The notes under the pieces are model-generated. The model worked only from the letters and a program-made list of their open reading frames with translations. It had not been told where the DNA came from and made no database searches. Below are positions 47,082 through 59,228 of a DNA stretch of 64,000 bases, one piece after another; within the stretch, counting starts at the first letter, position 1, and every line of letters begins with the position of its first letter. Made by a program: the position numbers and the translations under genes. This DNA is from Apis mellifera. Taxonomy: Eukaryota > Arthropoda > Insecta > Hymenoptera > Apidae. The stretch covers positions 22,459,352-22,523,351 of the forward strand of contig NC_037638.1 of assembly GCF_003254395.2 (NCBI RefSeq), written 5' to 3'.

Positions 47082-47176
47082 AACACCCTGTACGTCACGG
47101 CCAGCCACATCTACACGCGCACAAGCCAATAGATATATATAGATATATATATAGAGCGGAGTGCGAGACGGTCGGC
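47082..47176 (+). other. Candidate exon after strong acceptor
   Basis: ATTATTTCTTATTTCCAG ends at 47081. Two readings exist. In one frame the sequence reads NTLYVTASHIYTRTSQ and stops at 47132, with strikingly GC-ending codons, like a terminal coding exon. In another, HPVRHGQPHLHAHKPID continues to a donor-like GGC then GTAAGG at 47176/47177, crossing a TA/GATA microsatellite. The acceptor is among the best seen in the window. No family is recognisable from so short a piece. Confidence 0.25.
47131..47154. repeat. (GATA/TA)n microsatellite
   Basis: TA runs interrupted by G. Confidence 0.9.
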
Positions 47177-47179
47177 GTA

Positions 47180-50070
47180 AGGGTGGAAGTCCCTGTGAAG
47201 GGTCCTCCACTTTGCCGAAAAGCAAAGGACTTCGAATGCGTTATTTGAAAAGGGACGTCCGTTCCGTTGGGGTGGAGAGACGAGGCCGAGAAGTGACCCT
47301 CCATGTATTATTCCCTTCGAACGTCATTTCAAAAACGGCTTATCCGCCGCGAGACTATTAATGTCAAGCCTCCTCTTCGTCGACGCGTAAACGGAAGGGA
47401 AGGAACGAGACGGATGACGAGGACGACGGACGACGAAGACGCGAACGACGATCTGATTTGTCCAGAATCCTTCCCGATTTAAGGCGACCCCGGATTTAAA
47501 TCCTTCCGACGAGCACTCCGCCGTAATGAAGCCGACACCGAGCTCGCCGCACCACATTTCTCTTCGCCGGAGAAAGGGAGAGAGAAAGGGAGAGAGATTT
47601 TTTTTTTATAATTATTAACGTCCGACACGCTGAGAATTACGCTCAACGTAATTTTCGATGAAATAAAATATCATCCGGTTGTATATTACGGTTTTACCAT
47701 CGATATCCATAGCGAAACCGGCCGGATATAAAATTATTCGTGTTCCTTTGCGCACGATTATTCGCGTTCCGTTTATGGAATTTTCGTCCAACGTTACACG
47801 CCGCGTTTTACCTGCACGCGGTTCACGTACGCAACGTTGATCGATTCAAGCGCATCAAAGGGGGATCAACGCGCCAATGTGTTACGCGCTTGGCTGTGAA
47901 TCGCTGTGAATAACCGACCGTTCACCCTTGAGCGAGGAGAGCCGTCAAGTCCGCGATTGATTCACTGTGAATTGGTCCACGGGTGAATTTCAATCGGTTG
48001 TCTTGAATTTTATGAAAATTACTCGTAAGGCGTAAAAGCGAACAAGAAGAACAATCTTGAGTGAGTAAAGTATGCAATTAATAATAAAAAAAATATATCG
48101 AGGAAAATCGTGACGAAAAATAAAACGCGAAGGCAATCGTCGAAAAATAAAAGAAATATCGCGAAACAATTCGTGAAATAAAGCAACCTCTCAGTCAGTC
48201 CTCCCATTTCGAAGGATTAGAACATAACATTCTCGTCTCGTGAATATCCTTTGCCCTTTCTTTCTCTCTCCCAACCAACCCTACTATTTCATAAACGTTT
48301 TCATAAATTCCCTGCTTGGAACGCGACGCCACGATGAACAGGACGTAAAAATCGGCCGATAATTCTAGCTACGTGGGGGGACAGTTAAGCGTTATCCGGC
48401 AGATTGTCTGCAACGTTCGAATGTTTCCATCGCGGTACGGATGAAAACGCATCGCTTACCGATATCGAAAAATCGTTAGGAAGAGCGTAACCCCGGCCAG
48501 ATATATATGTCGAGAGATTCCCCCGGCGTCGCGTGTATAGGAGGAGCATCGAGGAGAGACGACTCGCGTACATACCTGCTATACACTCCGTATAACCTAG
48601 GCTCTCACGCCATTTCAATTATTCTTCGTTACAGATCTCGCGGCCGCGAAACGTTTTACTCATTTGCGAGCATTGCTCGCGATCCTCCGTGTTTGCTTTC
48701 CGAAGATTGCCGCGATAAATCAACGCTTCCACCGAGAGATCGGGAGAATCAAGGAGGGCGCCGAGTTTTTTATTCGGTTCGATTTTCCAGCGAGCAAGCA
48801 TGAAGGATGGCAAGCAGGATAAAGAGAACCGAGTGGACGTGATTTACCGCACGAGCCCGTTCGTACAGTTACGTAACGAGTTTTCGTTTTAATCTAAATA
48901 TTCTGTTTCTATTGTGAGCGCAGACATGATTTTTTCCCTCGGAGCATCGATTCGATAGAAGATAAATAAAAAAGAAAAGCAAGAAGAGACGTCTACCGTT
49001 GTCCAGACGTCTCGTCGACACTTTTATTATGGCAATCGTAAAATAAGTTGGCGATCACCTGTGTTCGGTTGACCAAATTTACGGCGAGGCTGATTTTATA
49101 TCGTATCGAAAAGGATTTTTCGTATTGGACGACGTTCACGGCGATAGAACGCGTTTTCAAACGAAATGCACAAGATACTGTTTAATTATGATAAAAACCG
49201 GACGAGAATATCTTATTTTTAATTCCGTCGAATGAAAGTGTAAAAATCGTGAGAGCAAAATGACAACAGGAAGAATGGGGTGACTGAGGGAAAGAACGCT
49301 TACGGTTTTGTTAATTAAATTTCTGAATTAATCCAGGTTGTCGCGACGCCACGGGCGGGCTAATAGTTTCTCTTTATCCCGGCACAGCGAACAGCTGAGA
49401 AAGTCGACATTTCTAGCACGTGCGACTACGTTCCTACAACTGTTTTCCACGGAAAAAGGAAACTTGCTTTCCTTTCCCTTGAACTTTATACCAATGTATA
49501 TGTATGATCGTCGATTTTAAGATTTACTTTCCGAAAACGAAATTACGAACGATCAATAAAATGAATTGAATCGATAATCTTACGAAAATTCGATATCTCG
49601 ACGACTAAATTTATGTTAAATTTTATAAATCACAATGAAAGCTTCCGAAAAAGCTCAATGAATTGAAATTTTAATGTACTATATAATAGAGGTAATCCTA
49701 ATATAATACGGTATTTACATAATATCATTTTAATAAAACATAGTTCATAAATTGTAACAATGCTCTTACGGTCAATGTATCAACACAGTCAATATAAATT
49801 TTAATAATAATACTGACGTAATAATACTGTAATGTTTTCATTTTACAGTATTGAATAAAATTGAAATAAAAATTTTAAAAATACAAACATTTTCCTCGAA
49901 ACTAAATTCCGTATTATAGGATTAATAATATACGAAATATGTATAATAATATACGAAAATATGAATAATAAGCTATTTTCGTTAACGAAAATATTGAAAT
50001 CAATCGAGTTACTCAATCATGTCATTAATAAATATTTTCAATAAATATTCATGCATTCACAGAAATTACA
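47180..50070. other. Spacer, no gene recognised
   Basis: A 98-codon plus frame (48507-48803) has an acceptor-like TTCTTCGTTACAG inside it at about 48634 and a protein-like C-terminal half, but the opposite strand is open too. A short split hairpin (GAAGTC...CTTTGC/GCAAAGGACTTC) lies at about 47185-47234. The interval from 49,500 is very AT-rich. Confidence 0.4.
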
Positions 50071-50077
50071 AACTTAC

Positions 50078-50203
50078 CGCATCCGATGAGATGTCAAATC
50101 ATCACGATTCGATAAATATTTACACGATGAAGATTCTCCTTTGCAAACATGCTGTGCCAGTAGTTCGTGCGTGTAATGATATTAAGTGTATTTAACCTAT
50201 ATC
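50078..50203 (-). other. Candidate 5'-UTR-like exon
   Basis: On the minus strand TTTTCTGCTTTATTTTCAG ends at 50204 and a strong donor (GCG then GTAAGT) begins at 50077, defining a 126-bp exon. It contains a short upstream ORF (18 codons) and a last ATG five bases before the donor. A donor-like GTACAC at 50287 would give an 84-nt intron of typical insect size. Upstream lies promoter-like DNA. No protein can be inferred. Confidence 0.28.
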
Positions 50204-50329
50204 CTGAAAATAAAGCAGAAAATTAATGTCAACATGAATATTGGATTATTACCATCATTGACATCATTGTGTACTAAATTAGTGTACCGTTTAAAATCGT
50301 CAGCATTTCCAAAATAAAGATAAAATATA

Positions 50330-50475
50330 CACATTCGTTCTCGAAATTTGTGACCGAAAATATGATGACACTGTCAACTACGCAGTTAACGTGGCTCACG
50401 TTATTATCTTTACGCGGGAACTCTTATTGGAGTCTATAAACGAACTTCAAGTTTAGATCTTGACGTTTATCACTT
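50330..50475 (-). promoter_or_regulatory. Candidate promoter
   Basis: A GC-balanced segment between AT-rich flanks. It contains the inverted repeat AACGTGGCTCACGTT (50388-50402), an E2F-like TACGCGGGAA (50411-50420) and ATGATGACACTGTCAAC. It sits immediately upstream of the minus-strand exon candidate and next to repeats carrying ACATGGCTGA (YY1/Pho-like) and TGCGCA words. Direction and gene are unproven. Confidence 0.28.
50388..50402. repeat. Inverted repeat AACGTG/CACGTT
   Basis: Perfect 6-bp arms with a 3-bp centre (GCT). Confidence 0.9.
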
Positions 50476-51515
50476 TCACTGCTCACTTCTTGAAAGTTAT
50501 GAACTTCTCTGAAATTATGAATCACAAACAAATGTCGTTATTTGATTCTAAATGTACCGAACCGAACTGCACGAAAAAAACGTAAAATTCCAACATGGCT
50601 GACAAAGGAATGCGCGATGCGTCTCGCGCATCAAATTGCGCATACGTCTTGCGCATAAAACGCGGGAATCGTGTAGAAAAGAATGCCAAGAGTCAATGTT
50701 CCTAGCAATAAATTACTAAAAACATTTGCAGCTAATATTCATGATAGCTGTTAATAAAATTGTATAAAATAATAAAATACGGTTACGTTTTAATTCTAAA
50801 TCGAGTAAATAACACGATATGATTATAACGAGATCAAGAAAGATTTTATTAAAGCGGCCTTGTTTTTATATATATATTGTTTTAAATATTCATTTTTCAC
50901 TGCTCACTTCTTAGAACTTTTTTAAAATTATAAATTAAATAAACGTTATTGTTCTCTTTCGATTCTACAGATGCCGAACTGAACCGAACGAAAAAAATTC
51001 CAACATGGCTGAACAAGGAATGCGCGATACGTCTCGCGCATCAAATCGCGCATACGTCTTGCGCATCAATTGCATATACGTTTTGCACATCAAATCGTAC
51101 ATGTATCTTGCATATAAATCGCATAGAATGCATAGGAAAGAGCATTAAAACAATATATTATTTTAAATAATTATATTCACGATGAATCCCAAACGAATAT
51201 TGTTATTTGATTTTACATGTACTGTATCGAAAAAAAGAACTAGCTGGTAAAGAAATGCGTAATATGTCTTGCGCATCAAATTGCGCATACATCTTGCGCA
51301 TCGAATCGCGCATACATCTTGTACATAATCGCGCCAAATGCACAGAAAAAGACGCCATATTTGTCAAATTTCGTTCGACGATAAATTATTTTTTAAATCG
51401 ACGTATGGTCGCGAAAGAATTGCACGAAATAACGGGTTACGGTTTTAAAATCGGGTAAATAACATAATGTGGTTATAATTCAATCAAAGAAGTTTTTATT
51501 AAAGTGTCTTCTGTA
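50474..51515. repeat. Three-copy diverged direct repeat
   Basis: Segments starting at about 50474, 50895 and 51190 share a common order. It runs TTTCACTGCTCACTTCTT (first two copies), TTATTTGATTCTA-like, GAACCGAACGAAAAAAA-like, CAACATGGCTGA, AATGCGCGA, then a TGCGCA minisatellite. The first and third copies also share a tail (AAATCGRGTAAATAACA, then GATCAAGAAAG/TTTTATTAAAG) at about 50801-50853 and 51449-51506. Offsets are about 410-420 and 235 bp. No transposase frame, target-site duplication or terminal inverted repeat was seen. Confidence 0.88.
50586..51335. repeat. 24-25-bp TGCGCA minisatellite clusters
   Basis: Inside each copy of the larger repeat is a 24-25-bp unit of the form CGTCTTGCGCATCAAATCGCGCATA. 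It occurs in about two, four and three variants at 50611-50660, 51021-51130 and 51256-51335. Each unit supplies two GCGCAT words, reminiscent of NRF1/Ewg half-sites (TGCGCA). Copies degrade outward (TGCACA, TGTACA). Confidence 0.85.
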
Positions 51516-52074
51516 CGTTAATAACCTCTTTCAACTTCACGCTTTAAAAAGTTCTTGTTGTTAAGAAAAGTGTGCCAAAATTGGATGCAGTGTTTGATTG
51601 TTCTATTCAACTAAAATAGAGACAAGATTTCTAGGATCCCAAATATGGATACATAGAGGTACGTACTCATCTTTGTCAGAATAAAGGAAGTATTCATGAA
51701 TTTTTCATGAATATCCCAAAGACCGCTTTTCTCTTTATTGAATCTCTATTACGCTGTAAGAGAGAGTACACTCTGCTGTACAACTTAAAAATTTATAACC
51801 ATATCATTTATTAAACGTTTCGTTATATATCCATTCTCTCGTGTTTAGTTCGAAAACCATTAATTTTATACAAATCTATCATTTCGTATGACGACGAATG
51901 ATACAATTAAACAAGTATCACACATTTTCGATGAGTAAAAATAACGTCTCGTGTCGAGAAATCGTCGTATATCATTTTTATGAGACCAACTTTATATCGC
52001 AACATTAATATATTTTATAAGTGATTGTGCCCTATGTGTATCCGCGCAAATCGTAAGAAAAAACGAATAGAAAC

Positions 52075-52364
52075 TAAGAAGTAGGTATCGTCGGACAGGG
52101 AATGGGAATGGCAGCCCTATCCCTGTGTTTGAAATACGATTGCGTCGCTGATATAAAGCATGTCACAGGGCTGGAACTTTTATAGCGTACTAAAACCACA
52201 GGATCGAGAATGATCCACAGGATAAAGATTCGGAGACACCGAACGGCTGGAGATATCCGATCCTTCGACCTCGTACACACGGGACTAGCTGATTGTTTGA
52301 CGTCGCGTGATATCACTTCCTGTCGCGATATCCACACATAGCTCGATACATCGGATTTGGACAT
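52075..52364 (-). other. Open frame and TATA-like island
   Basis: A 96-codon minus frame with a true ATG at 52364, in an otherwise AT-rich region. It starts MSKSDVSSYVWISRQEVIS and includes a hydrophobic stretch, LRIFILWIILDPVVLV. The same DNA contains CTATAAAAG and two ATCCTGTGG words. It could be a small gene, a promoter or a conserved element. No homologue was recognised. Confidence 0.18.
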
Positions 52365-55300
52365 TGTTTACAGGTTAAATATCCTTTTGTGCACGGGATA
52401 TTCTCTTACTTGGTGACGATGCAATATCGGTGACGACTTTAAAATTAAAATTTAGATAATAGAAATAAAATATTATTCGGATGGACATTAAAATTTCCCG
52501 GTACGAATGTAAATCTTTATAGATTTTGAAATTGGATAAATTTTGAAAAAAAAAAAAAATGTAATTGTCTCATTTTGTCATTTAATTTTTTAATCGGTGA
52601 TAAATAGTAATGAAATGCAAAGAATAATCTAAAGTTGGAATAAAACAAAGAATTATAAGTGGCGATGAAAAATGTCGTTAAGAGAAACGATGAAAACTGT
52701 AATTGCGCGAATAGGATAAAAAACGAGGATTCATAATGGAACACCGTGGTCGTAGAAATTTCTTTTATTCGGCATCGAGCGGACAATATATCGCCTAAGA
52801 AAATTAGTGATCATCGATTTATTGCAACTTTTTTTTTATCGGTCCCGAGTGTTTTCCCACGAATAAAATGGCGATGAGGTCGTAAACGAACGTCGAAGAG
52901 ACAAGAAGAACGATGCCACTTCACGAGAGCGGCCGTTAAGGTTAAGTTGAGTTATCGTCGTGGATTCTTCCAACGGATCGACGTTGATACATCGTTTTAC
53001 AAGCTTTACATGCCATCTATTTACAATAAATTAACCGATCAAATATATACTTCCATCGAAATTTGAATTTTTCGTAGAAAATTTTGATAGACAAGGCATG
53101 AAAAAAGGGAAAACATTTTAATCAAAATTATGAAAGATACACAAATATTACAAACAATAAAGAATTCCGGCTATTCGAAAATAAATCGAATGATACTTAT
53201 TTTCAATCGCGTTGTTTAAGAATCGATTGACGTTCGAACAACGATAATATACGCGTAACTAATAAAAAAAAAAAACAAAGACGAGAAAAAATAACGGGGG
53301 AGGGAGGAGGAGGAGGAAGGCAAAAGCAAGAAATAGTCTTTATTCGAACGATATTTAAACGAAACGACTGGATTCGCAGCGCGATTCATCAAACGATTCG
53401 ACAGTTTAAGAGCGGATCAAGCTCAAATTTATAACGCCGTGGCTCAAAAACGGACGGTAAATTTTAATTCGGGATTCGTAGCTGCCGGCACACGGATTCT
53501 CATATATATTTAAATCGTTAAATTACAATGTAAAAGTGTGACCGTTGTTAGCATCGACACCATGGCAATTCCATCCATCGTTTCGCCGCGCAAAAATAAT
53601 ACGCGGCTAATGGAGCTCGTACGAATCGTAATTATGACACATTCAAACCATCGATACGGACCGAGGGGGGAGGGGAGGGGGTGTGAATAACAATTTACGA
53701 GCACAGTCGCAGTTTAACGAGTTCAAAGACCCTTACGATCCACGTCATTACCAGCACGTAGCACCGCGTGGCTTGATGTTCGCGCGTTGCAATTAGATTC
53801 CTTGCATATTATTCTTAATCATCCGGAAAATACCGCTCGCTACGTACTCGTTGCCACCCGGTTAATATTAATTCCATTTTGAATTACGTTAATGGAGGGG
53901 GGAGGAAGTTAATTTACCTCTTCGTCGATCATTCTCGACATTTTCACTTAACCATAAAATCCCGAAGGAACATCTGAAATACACTGTGACATGACGAGCC
54001 TTGTTAAGTAATATAAAATATAATCCAGAGAAAGATGAATATTACACGTAAAAGATATTTAATCCTATTTCATTTTCTTCTATTCGTGTTTCCAATACCG
54101 ACGTGTTCTCTTATCGTACGATATTTCCACTTTGATAATACATGATTTCGATCTTTTTTCTTTTTCTTTTTCTTTTGAACTTAACGTAGACACATTATTT
54201 CTATCTCTTCTGTATTTTGTTTCTATAAAATTCAATTCTTGGTAGCATAAACCAACGCGACGTTACGTGAAATTTTTCGTTGTTCAAACGGTGCCAGTTT
54301 TCCGCGCATCCGTGACGTAGCGTTATATCGTCTATCAAAACGAAAAACCAATGAGACGGAAATCTGGAGAAAGTGTAACCCGCTAAACTCGTGCTCGCTA
54401 GTATTATATATCTGTCCGCGCTAGACGGCATACCCAGCTCTCCGCACGTCTATATAACCATTCGTTTCTCCAGAAAAGCAACAGACAAGCCAGCAGCAAC
54501 GCCATTACACACCACCCACCGCGAATTTTATCGTCTGCGCGACCGCGGCAATAAACCGCTATATTTAGTACGGCCCACGAAATCTCAACGTCCAAGTAAT
54601 GAAAAGCTCGGATCACACGTTCGTGCAATATCCTTGAACCCATGCTGCACTCTCGGGGAAAACGTCTAATTGGGTCAAGGGGTCGTGTCCTCTTAACGAT
54701 TAACATGTGCGCCTATCGGCTAAGATGAGTTGAAAAAAAGTAGGAGAGAGAGAGAAGAAAGGAATTCGCTTGCTTGGCAAATGAAGCGAATGGCGACTGA
54801 TCGAGTCTGTTGGAGGTTGTCAAGGTCGGATTATTATTATTTTTTTTCTTCCTATTTGGGTAAAAAATTCTTCTTCGCTTCGTTCTAACCTTTCCTTCAT
54901 TTATTTCTTTTTTCTTCGATGATTTTCTTCTCGAGTTAGTTCTCGAAGTTTTTCGATTTATTAATTCTTATAATTAACAACTAACGTAACTTGACTGGCA
55001 TTCGGTATTTTCGTCCTTTGTTTACTTTGTATATTTACTTATTTATCCTTCGAGATGAGATTTCTTGTTAATTAAAAAATTGTACAAGATTTTCTCCCTT
55101 AATTGCCATTTCCCGGGAAGGTCTCGTTATTGTGCCAAAGACAAGGTATTGCCATCAAGGCCGGGCAAGTTAGAAACAGTGAAATTTCTATTCAGCTACG
55201 ATATTAAAACCATCCCCCGCCGCTTTGTGCAACGGTTGAATTACGAAATTACTTAAAGGATCTCCGGGTAACTTCTACCGAAGACTCTTTTAATTAATAG

Positions 55301-55689
55301 TTCGCCAGCTACGCGTTGAATACCCAGCAGTCACCCAAGTGGTTATCAAAGTAATCCCTGTTCAACGTACGGAGAGTTAAACGAGATTTTTCTTCGACTT
55401 ATCCGCTTCTCATCATGCAAAAAATAAACCGATAAAGTCGAACGAACCGATTATCGGGAGGAATAAATCTCGTCATAAAGCCGCATCCTCGATTACCCTT
55501 TTATTAATTTACAATTCCAGACACGCGTTCGTACAATATAATCTTAATATATGCGTTCACAAATCTTAACGTTTAACCCACAGAGATATTTTAAAGAGGA
55601 TAAAATATATCGAAAAAACAAATTCGATTGTAATTCGATTCGAATCTCGATCCGCCTCGAGATTTCCATCGCGCAAGAAATATAAAAAA

Positions 55690-55710
55690 ATATATATATA
55701 TATATATATA
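55690..55710. repeat. (TA)n microsatellite
   Basis: Ten TA units flanked by A runs. Confidence 0.95.
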
Positions 55711-56010
55711 AAAAAACACGATCCAATTCGAATCATCGCCATTTTATCGCGTCATAAAAGAGCACGAGTGTATCGACTACGGCCGATTCTCGATTCGCAT
55801 AATTTGAAAAGATGGAAGCTACATTTTCCTCGCCGCTTTACTCGTTAAACGACCCACTGACCCAACTCCCTTTCGAATCATGTACCACCGCCGGAATGAA
55901 CGGAAGCGCCTATAAAAAGCGAAGTCTGGGCAGTAAGTCTGGGTAAGAACCATCGACAGGGTTAGTGCTCTTAAAAATGCATACGATCCAGCTCATGTGT
56001 TTTTTATGCA

Positions 56011-56036
56011 CCTCCTCCTCCTCCTCCTCCTCCTCC
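56011..56036. repeat. (CCT)n trinucleotide repeat
   Basis: Eight to nine CCT units. Confidence 0.95.
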
Positions 56037-56216
56037 CTTGGTATCCCTTCACCGGCTACCCTTTTCGGCTTAGCGTGTGCAGCTGTGCGCACTCGCTTTT
56101 TCGTGGCTCAGTTTCAGGGTTTCTCAACGCCTTTCGACGTGTTATCATTCGGAACGAATAACGCATGTAAACGTGTCGACGTAATTTGAGTTATACGATT
56201 CGACGGATTATCGATG

Positions 56217-56233
56217 GATCGATCGATCGATCG
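56217..56233. repeat. (GATC)4 tetranucleotide repeat
   Basis: Four palindromic GATC units. Confidence 0.95.
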
Positions 56234-56289
56234 TACGTAAAACAGCGGGCGAAGATGATTCGGCGGAGCAATAGTCTGGGATAAATAAA

Positions 56290-56565
56290 GTTAGCCAAGT
56301 GTGGAATATTACGGGGAGGTTCTCGTGCAACTCGTAGCTGCGAATGCAAGTAGAGGCATCAATCTCGGTACAAGCTCCCATAACTAATTATAAGTTTGTT
56401 TCACTTTGGTAGATACTAAGCACACCGTACTCCCCATTGTTTGCCAACTTCAACAGGGCGTTGTCCCTTTGTGTGCAACGTGAGACTAGTAGCTGACCCA
56501 TCTACTATCTTCGATTCTACGATACGACGGTATTAATGTTCGAGAACTGTTGCCTAACTAATGAC
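56290..56565. promoter_or_regulatory. Candidate enhancer-like island
   Basis: About 275 bp of repeat-free, GC-balanced sequence with AACTAATTATAAG (homeodomain-like), TTTGTTTCACTTTGG and CCCATTGTTTGCC (Sox/Fox-like) words. It is distinct from the simple DNA on either side. No frame is supported. Confidence 0.27.
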
Positions 56566-57617
56566 GAGACGAGGGCGAAGGAAAATTCCCTTCCTCCGCG
56601 TGTATCCGGCTTGTTTATATTAAAGCTGACTATTGTTGCGTAATTCTAACTAACTCCCCGCAAGTTGTAACGTTTATCGTTTACGAATACGGACGGAAAA
56701 AGAAGGAATAAAACTCGTAGTATAATCATCGCCCGTATTTGAGAATTTGTTTTTGCTCCAGTGACCTTCTTTTCGAGATGGGAAAAAATAGGAAGAGGAG
56801 AGGGGGGGAGGTTGTCGAATTAAACGATATCCAACAACACTCGGCCGACGGAGGAGGAAATGATTAATTATCGAAAGTATATCGAGTAGAAAGCGAGCAA
56901 GAAAATCGATGAAAGGGGATATCGAGTAGGAGCGAATTAATCATCGTGACAAACGATGCATGACACGCTGACAGCAATAGTTAAATCATACTTCACGGCG
57001 ACCATGACTGTTTATAATCGTGCAACACGTATTATGCACCGAAAAGGTGGCATAAATTAGTTTTCGATTCCGATATTTGACCGATAGTTCAGTTGCCGGA
57101 ACAGTCTTTCGAACGAATTATCTCCTTTCTCTCTCTCTCTCTTCCTTTTCTTCTTTCTTTCCCTTCGAATCGATTCCTTGGAAAAATTTCTTCTTTGCCC
57201 TCCGGAGAAACGCATCGTAACCGACCGCTTTAGCATTGCTGGATGCACTGGGTGTTACGATGTCTTAAGTGGAAGAAAGAAAAAGATAGCGAGAGAGGGA
57301 GAGAGAGAGGGGTTCTACAATTTATTACATTTTCCCGTTAAATAACCTCGCTCACAGGTCGGAAGGAATTTGATCGATGGAAATGTTGGCCTGGAGCCCA
57401 ACGATAATGCAATCTCCTTTATCATTATAGCAGCTGGCTTGTGTAATTATACTCGAAAATGCAACGCGAACAGTGTGTAATGATTTTTGAAACGTATTTT
57501 TATATCCTTGTTGAATATGTATGAACCGCGAAAGGGATTGGGAATGTAAATCGAGGGTAAAAGAAAACGAAACGAAATGGGAAAAGAAAAAAATGCGTTA
57601 CGAATGTGTTCGCCAAA

Positions 57618-57641
57618 CGAAACGAAACGAAACGAAACGAA
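57618..57641. repeat. (CGAAA)n pentanucleotide repeat
   Basis: Nearly five copies of CGAAA, the reverse complement of the TTTCG pentamer at 45651-45699. Confidence 0.95.
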
Positions 57642-58364
57642 CCTATGAATTTTTTAAAACGATGATTGTTTCGCGTACACAACAAGTTTTTCTTCCGATA
57701 TCTGCGAAAATCGATACGATCAACAATGGTGTCGCGTCTTTCCATCCATTTGGACGGAGGAAGAAATCACGATTCACCGGGGACAGATTTAACGCTGGCA
57801 AACAGAAAGCCGGTGGACGGGTGATATTTTCTCGTCATAAATCAGGGGAAGAGGGGGGGGGGCAAAGAGGTCCGATTACGTCAGTCCAGGTGTTTTCTCG
57901 AACAAAAGGTGGAGAGAAGAAAGAAAGGACGTGGAAAGTAGCAAGAAATTCCGAAGCGCGTCCTGACGCGAGCGGATTTCGCAAGTAAGAAAACAGAAGG
58001 GGAAAGAAGGAAGGGGAGGAAGAAGGAAAAGAGAGGGAAAGATAGGTGGAAGACATTAATTTCTAAGCTTTATGCGGTTCTTATTAGAATCTCCGTGGAG
58101 ACGGTGGCCGGGTGCGGCCAGCTGCCCCCAGAAATATGACTCTATTTTTCGTCTGGCGTCGACTTATTTGCGCGACTGGTGAAAATCGTCAGGGATGAGG
58201 AAGGGGAACGACTAACAGTTTATAAGTTACACGAAAGTGAACAGTTGAGATTTGATCGTAAGGTCACTCACCCTCTTCTTCTCTTTTTTTTTTCCTTCTC
58301 TTCCTTCGACAATCTCGGATATCATCTCGCCTCCTCTCCTCTTATTTCTCTCTTCTCCTCCCTT

Positions 58365-58381
58365 TATATATATATATATAT
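58365..58381. repeat. (TA)n microsatellite
   Basis: Eight TA units. Confidence 0.9.
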
Positions 58382-58634
58382 TTGACGGAGGCGTTATTTT
58401 CAAGCGGGTTTTCACGACCTGCGAGCGATATATCGGCTATACCGATAGAGTTTTTAAAATTCTCTCCGCTGCGTGGTTCCTGTAAAAACGCCCGGATAAA
58501 ATGCCACGACTTAATTAAATGCATTAAAGTAGTTTTTTGTCGCTCCCGCTCGTTTCTTATATTATCACCATATTCATGAAAGTAATGGTAATTACATACG
58601 GGACCTAAAACCGTAAAAAGCGTAATTTTTCACA

Positions 58635-58659
58635 GGGAGGGGAGGGAGGGAGGGAGGGA
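58635..58659. repeat. (GGGA)n purine repeat
   Basis: Six GGGA-type units, a G-tract array with G-quadruplex potential on the plus strand. Confidence 0.85.
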
Positions 58660-59198
58660 AAAATGTTTCCCTGATAAAAAGTGCGTAATTCTCCCCTCGC
58701 GCCCATTACTGTTTGGGGCATGGAGCGTTCGCACGCACTTGCACGTTCCATACGATTTCCTTTATCTTTCCTTTTTCTTTCATCTCTTTATCTTTTTTTA
58801 TCGTCGCGTCCGGAAATAAAAAAATATTTAATATCGAAATTGCGCGCCAGAGATCAATCGCTTTTTTTCGCTCTTCCCTTTATCTCTTTCTTCTTCTCTT
58901 CTTTTCCTTTTCACCTCTTCTTCTCCCCTTTCCCCCTGCTTATCCCCCCATTGCATTACAACGAGGCGGGGACGACGTATCTATCCACGCTTTTACGCTT
59001 ATCTCTCCCCCTTATCTCGTTCTTCTCGCGTTTCATCCATACGTCGAAGACGTCCCGATATTGGTAGTCAGTCAACCGAACGGGTCATATGAAATTCTGC
59101 GCCATCGTTTCCCACCCGGTAATAGAGTATTTTCTATACAAGGCAGGGAATTTAATTCAACGATCCTTTGAATGCCGCGCGCTTTTCCCTTTCGTTCG

Positions 59199-59228
59199 CT
59201 CTCTCTCTCTCTCGCTCTCTCTTTCTCT
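59199..59228. repeat. (CT)n microsatellite
   Basis: CT repeat of about 30 bp with one G interruption. Confidence 0.95.

Larger units (their letters stand above)
51520..56270. other. AT-rich spacer
   Basis: No gene recognised. A more complex island spans 52080-52370, carrying a TATA-like CTATAAAAG on the minus strand at about 52180 with ATCAGC some 35 bases downstream. GC-richer intervals lie at 53560-53660 and 54240-54680. TA, CCT and GATC microsatellites are listed separately. Confidence 0.45.

Noticed and set aside
50586..51335. CRISPR-like spaced repeats
   Set aside because: Units are contiguous minisatellite copies without unique spacers, in eukaryotic DNA without cas genes.
57521..57988. 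155-codon plus frame next to a donor-like site
   Set aside because: The plus strand is purine-rich and the frame includes translated CGAAA repeats (NETKR-like).
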